From positions 24,366,001-24,430,000 of the forward strand of contig NC_046675.1 in assembly GCF_003369915.1 (NCBI RefSeq): 64,000 nucleotides of DNA, written 5' to 3'. Both the position numbers and the translations under genes were made by a program. Positions within the stretch are counted from its first letter, which is position 1. Every line of letters starts with the position of its first letter. The notes beneath the pieces are model-generated. The model had not been told where the DNA came from. It did no database searches and worked only from the letters and a program-made list of their open reading frames with translations. Below, one piece after another: positions 11,740 to 23,100 of the stretch. The stretch is from Drosophila miranda (lineage: Eukaryota; Arthropoda; Insecta; Diptera; Drosophilidae).

Positions 11740-13875
11740 TTTCGTGTAAAATACATGTACAAATCATATAGAAATGTAAGTATTTTACAATGGAGTTGCC
11801 AGACTGTGGTCTGAGAAAAGAGGTGGCAGCTCATCGACTTACTTCGCGCCAATCTGCTATTTCAAATGTGCAAAAAAGTTTAAGCTGTATATACTTTCGC
11901 TGAATAAATTAAATTGCCTCTTTGCCGAATTTAAAAATGAGATAATCTTATACAGAATTAATTAATTTATCAGATATCATTGAAATTTATATCAATCTTA
12001 GCGGTTGGCGCATCTAATTGATTTAAAATTAATTGAATTTGTCCGTTTCAGTCCCGAAATCCGCATTCATAAGAGACTTGACCATCTTTGTGACTGTTTC
12101 TCCTTGTTTTAACAACATTAGATGCACGCTGGGATCTGCAATCTCCAGTTGGCACAGCATATGGCATAGCGGCTAGCTATGATTGGCATTCCCGAATTCC
12201 ACATGCCTCGACTCCGTTTCAGCGGCCAGATTTTGCAACAACAACCAACAACTGGAACAGATGTTCGCAGAAAAGCAAAAAAAAAGGTAAACGAGTTGCC
12301 AACTAGGGACTAACTAAGGCCGCTCAATGAAAGAGAGAGAGAGAGAGACAGACAGGCAGTCGGGTCAACGGAGAGAGCAACTTGTTTGTGTGCCAGTGCC
12401 AGCCACAGCCACCCACCCACAACTGAATGCTGGAGAAGATCACCTCTGCGGGCAGCGTTGCTGGCATTGGCAGAGCATTTTTGCAGCTTTTTCAAGCGAA
12501 TAATTTATTTCATATTACTTTTTTCCCTCTCTGACGTCACACCGTTTGTGGTTGTTTGTGCCCACCGCCAGCCACCACTTTCTACGAGAAAATGTTGAGA
12601 AATCAAAAAAGATGCGACTGTTTCTTCTGTGTATGTCCACATCTCTGCACGTGTGTGTCTGGCTGCTTCGTCTGTTTGTGTGTGTTTCTAGTAGCCGCAG
12701 AAGTTCATTGGGAAAGTGCAACCTGAACCTGCTGGGAAAATGGGCAATTCACTGATAAGAAAACCCATTTGAATGCAAACAAAGTCATCTCATTCAGATT
12801 TAATTGTAGGAAAATCATAGAGATGCAGTCGAGAAACGTGCGTGGCCTGCACACTGAGGGGGAGGGTCAGACGTAAACAGTGGGTATGGCAGGAGAGAGG
12901 GAGATCCACAGCTGTTATCAATTGAATTCCGATTCGATATTTTCGGTGTGCAGCTGAAGAGAGACTGCTGCGCATTCGAAATAATATTCGAAATGCAGCA
13001 TAAGTGCAGGTTTTAGATCGAAATGTGCGGGGGATCGGGATCTGGGGGGACTCTAATCGGTATGTGCTTCGATTGCCTGTTTTGATTAGTTCGCCTCTTC
13101 TGTGTGTATTCGTAGATTGGTTTGGATGACATCACCGCCACTTCTCTCTCTCTCTCTCTCTCTGGCTCGCTCTTCCACTCTCGCTTGGGGATCTCTCTCC
13201 TCTCGGCATCCAACACCTTTGCAAAGCAGCCAGCCTCATGCGTGTGTGTGTGTGTGTGTATCTGCGGTACGAGTACAGTGGTCCAGATCTAAAGAAAAAT
13301 CTTGAAAGGATGTTTTGCAGCTCGAGATAAATAAATATAAATAAATAATAAATATACATATAAGCACAATTTTATTACAGATATCATACCAGATATTAAC
13401 TAATATTATCCTAATTCCGATACTTAATGAGAATTGCCAGATTAAACTAACTGAAATATCTATGATTTATTTATGGCATGATTGTATCTTTCATTGTTTA
13501 ATTAAAGTATTTACATCTATTCAGTTTCCTAAGAGCCCTTCACTGGTTTCTAGGCCCACAGCCCCATAGTGCACCGCCTATACAGACGCAAGCGACTTGA
13601 AGAGGTTAATATTTTTGTTGGCCGCGTCTTGGACGGACCGAGAGAGACACAGAGATACACAGAGAGCGCGCATAGCGCCATGGGAGCGAGAGCGAGAGAG
13701 CGTAAAAAGCGCCAAGAGCGAACGCCAACGCTGACTTTACATTTTGTTGTGTCTTCTGCTGGTGTTGCTGTTGTTGGTATTGCTGCCGCTGCCGCTGCCG
13801 CTGCCACCATAGAGTATCTGTATCTGTGTTTCTGACGAAGCTAAATTTTTTCAGTCAGTTCGAATTCGCGAAACA
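11740..13875. other. Noncoding region upstream of blistery, with simple repeats and a probable 5' UTR
   Basis: No convincing coding exon is seen. Simple repeats include (GA)n near 12331-12348, (TC)n at about 13141-13163 and (GT)n at about 13239-13260. A candidate 5'-UTR acceptor (AATTTTTTCAG) ends at about 13853, 22 nt before the blistery ATG, so part of this region is probably a 5' intron of that gene. The stretch 13550-13850 is GC-rich and may be transcribed leader. Confidence 0.4.
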
Positions 13876-16035
13876 ATGCGGTCGCCGTACGAAGATAGTG
13901 CTGCCGTATCGACGGACCACAAATACCAATACAGCAGCGCCAATCATAATAATAATAATTACTATAAAAACTATAATGTGAACGGCAATGGCAATGGAAA
14001 TGGGAATGGGAGTTTGAATGGGAATGGAAATGGAAATGGCATACCTTATCACGCGCGCGAGAACTCTCTGCCATTCAGCTATGGAATTGCCAAAACGTCG
14101 ACACCGTTGCGCAAAACACCGACACCGACGCGAGCGGATAGTTTCCTAGACTTTGATTTCGGCAGCCATAAAAATAGTAATACTAATAACAATAATACCA
14201 ATGATATGATAAAGCCCCAACCTCGGCTGACGAGCCCTTTGCTGGTGCGCAAAACACTTGGGAACGGAACGAATACTACACCAAACGCGGCGGCGAGCAC
14301 CAACACCATAGCCAATACGTACCACTACAGGTCGGGGAGCACGACGCCAACGCCATTGAGAGATGACTTCGAGCAGCTGCTGCGGGAGAGGCGCGATAAG
14401 GTGTTTAGCGAGTACCGTGAAAGGGACGGCAGGGAGAGAGTGCCGCCCACTCCGCCGCAGCGCCACTATTACCCCAGCCCCAACGGGCAGGGAAATGGCT
14501 ATGGAAACGGCTATGGCAGTGGAAACGGATATCGGAGCAGTCATTCCAACGGGCAGGCCAGCAAGTACAACTACGATTTCGAGTTCAATCTCCACCTGGA
14601 TGACCTGAGTCCCGAGCGTAGCTCTCTGCCAGCCCCGGCGCCCTACAATACGCGCACCATTCAGTTCGAGGATCAGCGGCGCGAGCACAGACACGATCAG
14701 GATGTGCCAGATGGCGTGGTGAACCGCCGCTTGGCATCCACAGCTGTGGAACGCAATTATCACACAATTAACAGCATGGAACGACCTCCATTGGAGGCGA
14801 CATACAAACGACAGTTGGAGCCGCAACTGCAACTGGGTGCTGTTTATGGTCAGAGCAACCTGGAGACACTCACGCGCACTCGTCGCGAGGTGTCCACAGC
14901 CACCGCCACAGGCAGCTCCACATCGCCATTGCCATCGGCATCATCGCCCATCTATGCCACCAGCACAAAGAGAGTGAACAACCCAAATACCAATGGCTAT
15001 GTCTATGGCCAGACGACGCCTAGTCCCACAAGCAGACCAGAAACGCCAGCCTTTCCGGTCACTCCTCGGACGCCATTTGGGGGTACGGCTGGTACGGCGC
15101 TCACCCAGTTGGGAGCCGAATCCATCTACCAGACAGCTCCCAGGCAGCAACAGCAGCAGCGCCTCAGCTCGCCACAAGAGCAGGCACTTTCGCCCATGGA
15201 GGTGGCCGCCGACTCTGTGCGATTCGCCCGCAGCTCCGCCAAGTTTTGGTACAAGGCCAACCTGTCACGGGAGGATGCTATTGCTCTGCTGGCCTCTGCA
15301 CAGCCCGGAACCTTCTTGGTGCGCGACTCGACCACGTACAAGAATGCCTATGGCCTGGTGGTAAGGGTTGCTCAGCCGCCGGCTGGTTCCCAGGAGTTGG
15401 TGCGCCACTTTCTCATCGAGCCCACTAGGGGGGGCGTGCGGCTTAAGGGCTGTGACAACGAGCCGGTCTTCACCTCGCTATCGGCCCTGGTGTTCGAGCA
15501 TTCCATCAACCGGTTGGCTCTACCCTGCCTTCTGCGCCTTCCTGAAGAAGATATAGTGCCGGGATTGGTGGCAACACCAGCCCAGCAGCATCTGCTTACC
15601 CATGGGGCTGCCACCAATGTTCTGTGGCTCTATTCCTCCGACACGGAGTCGCTGACCGGAAACGAAGCCATCCGAAAGGCTATTCGGCTGATGTACGCAC
15701 AGCAGAAGCTGCCCGAGCCCACTGAAGTCCATTTCAAAGTCACGTCCCAGGGCATCACCTTAACGGACAACACCCGCAAGAAGTTCTTCCGAAAGCACTA
15801 CACGGCGGACGTAATCTCCCACTGCGCCATTGACCCCGAGAGCCGGATGTGGACCAGCGAGGGGCAGACGGAGAAGAAGACCATCTTCGCCTTCGTGGCG
15901 CGTCGCTCGCACAGCTCCAAGGATAACCAGTGCCATGTGTTCTGTGATCTGTCCGTCAGCCAGCCGGCGGCGGCGATTGTATCCTTCGCCAATCGCACGC
16001 TTCCCACCGAAAAGCTGCGCAACTATGTCCTATAG
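13876..16035 (+). CDS. by: Tensin (blistery): SH2-PTB integrin adhesion protein
   Basis: A single open exon encodes 719 residues, close to the roughly 720 I recall for fly tensin. The ATG follows GCGAAACA, a good fly start context. The N-terminal 450 residues are low complexity: an Asn-Gly repeat near residues 35-55, then Ser/Thr/Pro-rich and Gln-rich stretches. An SH2 domain lies at about 455-555: the entry FWYKANLSREDA, and GTFLVRDS with the phosphotyrosine-binding Arg near residue 480. A tensin-type PTB domain occupies about 583-719 (WLYSSDTESLTGNEAIRKAI..., GITLTDN, FFRKHY). As in other flies, the vertebrate N-terminal phosphatase-like and C2 domains are absent. Tensin links integrin tails to the cytoskeleton at muscle attachments and between wing epithelia; loss in D. 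melanogaster gives wing blisters. A possible 3'-UTR intron begins at 16101. Confidence 0.93.
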   Translation: MRSPYEDSAAVSTDHKYQYSSANHNNNNYYKNYNVNGNGNGNGNGSLNGNGNGNGIPYHARENSLPFSYGIAKTSTPLRKTPTPTRADSFLDFDFGSHKNSNTNNNNTNDMIKPQPRLTSPLLVRKTLGNGTNTTPNAAASTNTIANTYHYRSGSTTPTPLRDDFEQLLRERRDKVFSEYRERDGRERVPPTPPQRHYYPSPNGQGNGYGNGYGSGNGYRSSHSNGQASKYNYDFEFNLHLDDLSPERSSLPAPAPYNTRTIQFEDQRREHRHDQDVPDGVVNRRLASTAVERNYHTINSMERPPLEATYKRQLEPQLQLGAVYGQSNLETLTRTRREVSTATATGSSTSPLPSASSPIYATSTKRVNNPNTNGYVYGQTTPSPTSRPETPAFPVTPRTPFGGTAGTALTQLGAESIYQTAPRQQQQQRLSSPQEQALSPMEVAADSVRFARSSAKFWYKANLSREDAIALLASAQPGTFLVRDSTTYKNAYGLVVRVAQPPAGSQELVRHFLIEPTRGGVRLKGCDNEPVFTSLSALVFEHSINRLALPCLLRLPEEDIVPGLVATPAQQHLLTHGAATNVLWLYSSDTESLTGNEAIRKAIRLMYAQQKLPEPTEVHFKVTSQGITLTDNTRKKFFRKHYTADVISHCAIDPESRMWTSEGQTEKKTIFAFVARRSHSSKDNQCHVFCDLSVSQPAAAIVSFANRTLPTEKLRNYVL

Positions 16036-18600
16036 AGTGGGGCGTGGCAGACAGCAGGAACACTCTACAGAGGAACCCAACACACACATAGCCGACACAG
16101 GTAAGATGATTGCTGGGGGCGCAGTTTTGTTGGCCATAAAAGAGCATTATATGATGGGTGTGTGCCGGCCTTGGGAGTCGTGACTGTCGAGAACAGTAGT
16201 TATTCGAAACGGTGAACCAATTAAGTATTTTCGGATTTCCTCGTCCCTTCGCCAAAGCACTGCTTGTTTTTAAGCCTCTGAAATATAAATTAAAAGAAAC
16301 AAACCTCTACGATCCATTGAAGATACTTTGGCTCAAATAAAGTTTGAAGATTCTAAATTCATAAGCGGGGGTTGGGATTGGTTTGCCTTGGATACGTATG
16401 GACAACAATCCAACAAATTTGATCCATTTGTGGGTTGAGCTTTTGTTGCGCTACCGAGAACTATCCGTATATGCAAATTTAATTCTTACCAGGCACCCAC
16501 TGTATCCATTCAATCATTCTCCGCTCAAAACGGAAAACTATTAAAAACGTTTCAGTTTCTTGGGCCCTTCCGTTCGGTCGTCTTCGTTCATTTGTTTACT
16601 TTACATAATGCCTCGAACTTTGTTTGTTTGTTTAACGGTTTCCATATACTGCTGTGCACACATTCTCGTATGGGTATAGATAAAGATATACCTACGTTCA
16701 TACATATGTATCCATAGATACTTTCATATGTATAGATAGAAGCATTTGGCTAACGTTTCTGACTATACATTTTTGCGCAACGGAAGTTTCTGTCATGAGT
16801 CAGTCGTCTATAAATGATTGAGAATTCCAATCGAAGAGTTTTTTCTAAATTCTGGAGAGCCACACCTACATGCATTCCAAATATTTTATGTGTATTTATT
16901 TGGAGTATTTATTTTGATTTGATTAATTTCCCCATTTCAAGGCCTACTGCTGAGGTCGCCTGATAAGAACAGAACGCTTAACTGTGCATTGCCATGCCAT
17001 GCTACTAGTATGCGGAGATATTTTTGTGTCACTCATTTTCGTTGAGTGGTTTATCAGTCGGCTGGGCGATCGATCCAGTAGTGCCGCACATTTGTCTGGA
17101 AATAACGTCTGGAGGTGGTTGATTTGTCTGGAGGTGGGGTTTGACTATGGAGAAAAATATCGTTCATGAGGAAAACTATGTTTATTCTACACACATTCTA
17201 GATCGCTGGCTCGTTTCCACCTTGAATTTTTGTGGAATTTTTCGCTCGAACTATAAAGAGAAAATATGCAAATAAACAGCCCAGCCGTTCATAGAAATCG
17301 ATTTTACGTGTGTAGCACAAAAGTTTAAATTAATTCATTCGAACCGGCGGGCGTCAAGTGCGCATTTCTAGCAAAACCTCAGCCAAATAAATATTTATTC
17401 CAGGCGCGTTTGAGTTTATTTTGTTAGCATTTGCTGCTACCCTCTACCTTTCCTGATAAAAGTTACCGTAAATACAACTTTAAAAATAAAATAATATTAA
17501 TATTTATAGATACGTCTTTTATATAGAGTTGGAATGTATTTATCCTCTGTGTATCCAACAGATGTGCAAAATCAGTATATGTACCTCTTAAGTGCGAGTG
17601 AATGGGGAAAATGTTAGCTCTCCGTCTCTGCCGGACTGTCTGAATTGAGGCCTGGGGGCCCCATTGGTTGTTCTATCGATCAAGTGATCTATTTGATCTG
17701 CAATTAAGCAATTAAACATGCACAATAGTGCTTATAGAGTACATTGAAATTTATGACCTTGTTGTTTGCAATTTAAAACATATTTCCTCTTTCATTTCAC
17801 TCACTCTCTCTCTCTCTCTCTCTCTTGCAGGCAAATCAAATTTGAGTCTGCAATGCAGTACAGTAAAGGCCAGTTGTAAGATCTACTACTAAATCTGTTT
17901 ACGAAATGTGTCGCCTTGCGATATGGAGGTTTAACTGCGAATATGTTAACAGCAATGATGTCAGCTTTAGTTTATTTAGAGACGCACACACACCGCACCG
18001 CACCGCACCGCACACCGGCAATCGACCATATTTTTATGGCAGAGCTAAAACGAATATTCGAATGTACACATGTGTATTATCATCATGAATTGACTAAATG
18101 CACGGTGGGACAAGAGCGTAAACGTCAGAGAATATTTTCGGAAATTCCCCTTCATATCGGTTTATATATCCAAAGTATAGACCTCTGAATGAAGTTTTTT
18201 GTGAATTATATAATGAAAGAACAGCTCTGTATTAGGGCAAAAACGCTGTACCCATAAAATGTGGGTGTGTATTTCTTCATCGCTATGGCTACAGAGGGTG
18301 CGTGCTTGTCAGACGAAACGAATTAAACTTATCCAGCTAATAATTTTAAAATGATTAACCTTAAGTAAGAAACTTGTTGAATAAACTCAGTTTAGGGCTA
18401 AAGAAACCTTTAATACAAATCAAAGTGCAAGCCGTAAGAAACCCAGCTTGTCACCCAATTAATTTATACCAGTAATATCTACAAATAAATATAATTCTAG
18501 TACATGATGTATGTGTATGTATTAAGCTCTACTAATGCAGTCAATCTAAATAAAGTGCAATGTTGTTAAACAAAATTAATGGCATATTACTCTTTCCTTC
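16036..18600 (+). other. blistery 3' UTR region, possibly with a 3'-UTR intron and two poly(A) sites
   Basis: After the stop there is an AATAAA at 16336-16341 and a second at 18549-18554. A strong donor (ACAG then GTAAGATG) starts at 16101. A strong acceptor, (CT)n followed by TTGCAG, ends at 17830. Together they would define a 1.7-kb intron in the 3' UTR of a longer isoform. A CACCG pentamer repeat lies at about 17991-18016. I see no protein-coding exon in this stretch. Confidence 0.4.
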
Positions 18601-20154
18601 TTTCCTTTCCTCCAGCATCTGGTAATAGTTTGTTATCTAATTGAAAATACAGACACTGCGTTATATGCATTTTAAGCGCTTCAGGCGACTGTAAATGACA
18701 TACATCAAACAAACAAATAGGCGAACTGTTGCTTTTGTTAAACAATTAATTGTTTTATATTCATACAGCGCTATAGTAGTACGCTATGGGTATGTAGACA
18801 TACATATATAGAGTCTGCTCCAACTTTTGCACACAACAATTGTTTTGTAATTTAATCTTATCGTGTGACAAGAGATGTTAATGTATAGCACACACACGAT
18901 TATTGTATATGGTATATATGGTTAGGCGCAACAAAACAAAATTGTGGAGCACTCTTCCCATCTACAAAGAGAGCATCATCATCATCATCGCATCCCGAAG
19001 TGCCTCGTTTTATGAGTAAATGCAATTTATTCAGGCATCCACTGAAGCAGCCACAACAACAACCGAACCCTCCCTGGCTATAGAGCAGCAGCCCCAAGTC
19101 AAGTGTGCCAAGCAAAGCCAAGTGAAATGAAAAGGCGTCCGACGACTCGACCTTGAGATCAATTTGTTAAAGAGTGACGTCATCGCCTTCGTATTTCAGA
19201 ACAGCGTCGCGACGCGACGCGACGAACGACAGCAGCTGTTGCTTTCATGCTATCCTATCCGAAATTCTTACAAAAGTTTACACATACAATTTGAGGCTAA
19301 TGCCTCGCAGATTTGTGTTTTATGTGCACCCACAATTAATTGATCGGATTCCGTTCTTCCAAGCAGCCATTTGTGGTACGCGCTCTTCTACATTTTATTT
19401 GACTTTTTATTCTATTCCGAACTGATTGCTAATTTCATATATGTATACATATCAGACGCACATATGTATGTTTGTACATGCTTATACATATATGTACCAT
19501 TTGTCACGAGCCAGAGAAGCCGAAACCTGTTTCGTCATATTCATTGCCTAAATTTGATAATTAATTGATCGACAAAGAAACAGCAGTCGTTCGTTTCGAC
19601 AAAGACAAAGTCCGCAGAGCGAAGTTCATGTCGTATCCCCCCCCCCCTCCCAATAAAATCTCTCCAAATGAGACGCAATGCAGGTTTTGTATCTTAAATT
19701 TAATACATTTGGATTTGGTTGTGTTGTTTGTGTGTGTGGTGTGTGTGTGAGTGTGTGTGTGTGTACAAAAGTGAACATAAAATCAACGTTCTGTGTGATT
19801 AGATATCTACATACATCTACGTTTACATACATCGTATTCAGTTAAACATAATAAATACATAAATTTCAATATATACTCGAACTTGTATATATGTATAACA
19901 AATAATACCTTCCAGATCGGAACCATTTCCACTTCCAGATAGATTCAACATTACGCGTGAAACAGAACATAATGAAAAGCTCACAAGAAAACTCGAGAGG
20001 CGCAACGCTACTGTGATAAGTGTTCGTTTGTGTGGGTGTTTTTGTGTTGCTTTAGTTTAGTTACAAAATTTCTCTATGTTTTCACGAGCCTATTGCCATA
20101 TTGCCATTTTTCATTCCCGCACGATGTCATGTCGATATTGAATTTGGGGAAAAA
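18600..20154 (-). other. Intergenic DNA and probable 3' UTR of the FCHO gene
   Basis: This lies between the blistery 3' end and the FCHO stop at 20155. Simple repeats include a (CAT)n tract near 18966-18987, a run of C near 19639-19647 and (GT)n near 19728-19763. A minus-strand AATAAA (plus-strand TTTATT at 19026-19031) is a candidate poly(A) signal. No further coding exon is supported. Confidence 0.4.
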
Positions 20155-23100
20155 CTAATTTGATTTTGCCGAATACGGACTTGTAGAGCCCACCGATGGG
20201 GGTGTGGGTGTCGCTCCACTACGTATACCATCGCCCTCGCACACATATTTTCCTGTAATCCGATAGAGAAAGAACAAATGTTATATCTTAAACATTCATC
20301 ATCATTCGCTTAAAAACTTACCAGAAACAAAGCGCCGCTTGACCAACGATAAGCGATATCCACTCCCCTGGAGCTCGAACTCGATGCCCGACAGAGTGGT
20401 GCCCTCGCAGTTGAACTGAGTGGCCAACAGGGCTGGTGTTGAGGGACCATCGTTGAGCTCAAGGCGAGCTCTCAACGTACCGACCCCACCGTCCTGGGAG
20501 TTCTGCGATATGTCCGTAAAGTTCCATACCAAACGATTTGATTCGCCCAACCTAACAACACAATATAAAATAACCCGAGTTGTGGGATTTGCGGATGAGA
20601 GCGGTCTTGCTTACCACGCAGAATGGGGTTTGGACTGCACATTACGCACAGAGCCATTGACGGGCACGGACAACGTGACGTTCAGGAGAGGCGAGGCACT
20701 GGCCATGGCATGGTTATTGTACTTGTAGTCTACCTTCAGGGCTGTATAGCTGGACTCGCACTTCCAGTAGCTCACCAGCTGGAAGGGACACGAGCTGGCC
20801 CCCGGCTTGGTTCGCACTTGGTACTTGAGTATGTCCACATTGAAATAGGAGGCCGTGGGGTTGTTCTCCGCCTGCCTTCGCAGAAGGGCCGTCAACGCTC
20901 CCATATTAAACTCTAGCATGGTGCTCAATGCGCTCGACTGCTGTCGATCTCTGGGAGGAGGAGAATAAACGATGTTGAAACAGGAACGTAGCATGAAGAA
21001 AAAACGCAATGGATACTCACATTTGCACCAGTTTCCCATTGGGAACAAGATTCTCAAGATTCTGTACATGCTTAATGCGAAAACCCAGCTTGGCTGGATT
21101 GGGATTATTGGCTAACAGGCCGGCAATGCCGGCTGGGAATGATAGCATCATATCACCGGACACCTTCACCTGGCACCGCGACTCATCACTGCCCCGGAAG
21201 TAGGCATGTATAATCTCATGGAAGGCCACCGCCAGCGGTATTGTGTCCGAGATACCAATTGTCAGCGGAGATGGGCCCCGGGAGGAGCCCACTCCCCCAA
21301 TGGCCGTGCGGAACTCCAGGCTGCCAATGCTCTCGGCTCGATTCATCGGAGCTCCCGTGACGGGAGCCGGAGACATACGTCCGCGTCCAGGGGCCGTGTT
21401 CGTAGCGGCTGGTCCAATTGCAATCATATCGGAGCGACGGGAAGGCGGACGTGGTATGGCTATGCTTCCACCCGCGGACGTTGGTGTTGGTATCTGGCGT
21501 CCCCCTGGCTTGCCCAGGGTGGCCGATGCCGGGGCAGACATGCTCATGTCGCCAAGCTCCGAGAAGATATCTCCCAGATCCGCATATCGATTGTTGCTGG
21601 CATTGTTTGCGTTGTTGTTCGACAACGTGGGACTCTGCAGCGGTGCGTAAGGATGCACGCTGGCCGTGGGCGTTGAAGCATTCGAAATCTCGGGAGATTG
21701 CTGCCGCGAGGCCGGAGCACCTCGCGCCCCCTGCTGCAGCTGTTGGCTGTGATGCTGTTATAATGGAGGTATATTGATTAGAGAGTCATCTGGAATAGAG
21801 AGTGGGCACAACTCACTGAAAAAACTCCAGTTGGAGACAGGGAAATGTTCTCGACGGTGGCCCGCAGCTCATCAACGCTTGCCGACATCGGCGCCTGGCC
21901 GTTGTTCAGAGGCTTGATCTTCACATGAATCCGCCGCTCCTGCTTGTCATTATCAGAGTCCGTATCCGAGTCGGAATAGAAACTGCCAGCTAAACGGGTT
22001 TTAATCATTAGTATTTGTTTTTGCAAGGTAACATTACTTGAAATTCTTACACTTATCTTGGCCCTCCTCCCAGGCGATCTCTTTGGCCGGCTGTATGCTG
22101 AAGCCCTCCTCATCCACCTCGTAGCCAGTCCCAGTTCCAGTAGCGCTCGAGCCCCCCGCAGGAGCTGTGGTCGAAGCCGACGTAGTAAGAGCCGCTCCCG
22201 CATTTGGTAGGCTGCCGCCACTCGCCCCGGCAACTCCTCCACTGCCACCCATGCTGCTGGCCCCAGCCGAGTCCACGCTGCCCTGTGCGGAGGTCACAGA
22301 CAAGGCTGCCAATCCACCGCCAGCGCTGCTGCCACTGGAGTTCTGTGTCTTCATGCTGCGTCCGTGATCATCGTAGTCGAGCAGGGTGTTATTGGCCCTA
22401 TCCACGCTGGCAGAGCGAGAGTTAGAAGAGTGTTAGCAAAGAAATGAGGTCGATTTTATCTGGCTCCCTACCTGGTCAGACGCTCTTCCTGTATGTGCTC
22501 GGCGGCCTCGTTGTCTTTCTTCTTTTTGGATTTTTTAGTTTTCGTCTTGTCACGGCGACTCCTTAAGATGCCCGACACTGCCAGCGAGATTTGGATTATA
22601 ATTTTTGTTAGCTATGAGATGACTTAGGATAAGGCAAGCTACAGGCTAATAGAACACATATTAAATACATAATTGAGGGGAGCATAGTGGAGAAGAATAT
22701 GCCCCACTCGACAATGAAAAACAAATACTTTCGAGATATTTCAGGACACACTCGAAACTTTACGCAAATGGTTAGTTCTTATAGAATAGTTTATAGTTTA
22801 CATCGGAATCTTAAATGCAACTATTTCCTCGGAACTCGTGACTCAAACACCGCCGTAAAGTGCTCAAAATGGTTTGGATGTTAATCAGGTATGAGGGTAC
22901 AAGCTGGTGCACACAGAAAAGCCTTTGAAATTGTACATATTTAACCTAAGCTTAAAGCATGCGTTTCGGATGGATGGTACAGGTACAGCTACAGGTACCG
23001 GGTAAAAGGGTACAGGGTGTACAGGATCTTAGTGGACAGGGCAAGGGCAGGGCAGGTCTGGGCAGGGCTGGGCAGGAGCAGGACGGGTTCAATCACTTTC

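Noticed and set aside
13569-13835. 88-codon open frame upstream of blistery (MHRLYRRKRLEE...)
   Set aside because: It ends just before the blistery leader acceptor, has Arg/Ala low complexity from GCC/AGAG repeats, and no family resemblance; more likely leader or intron sequence.
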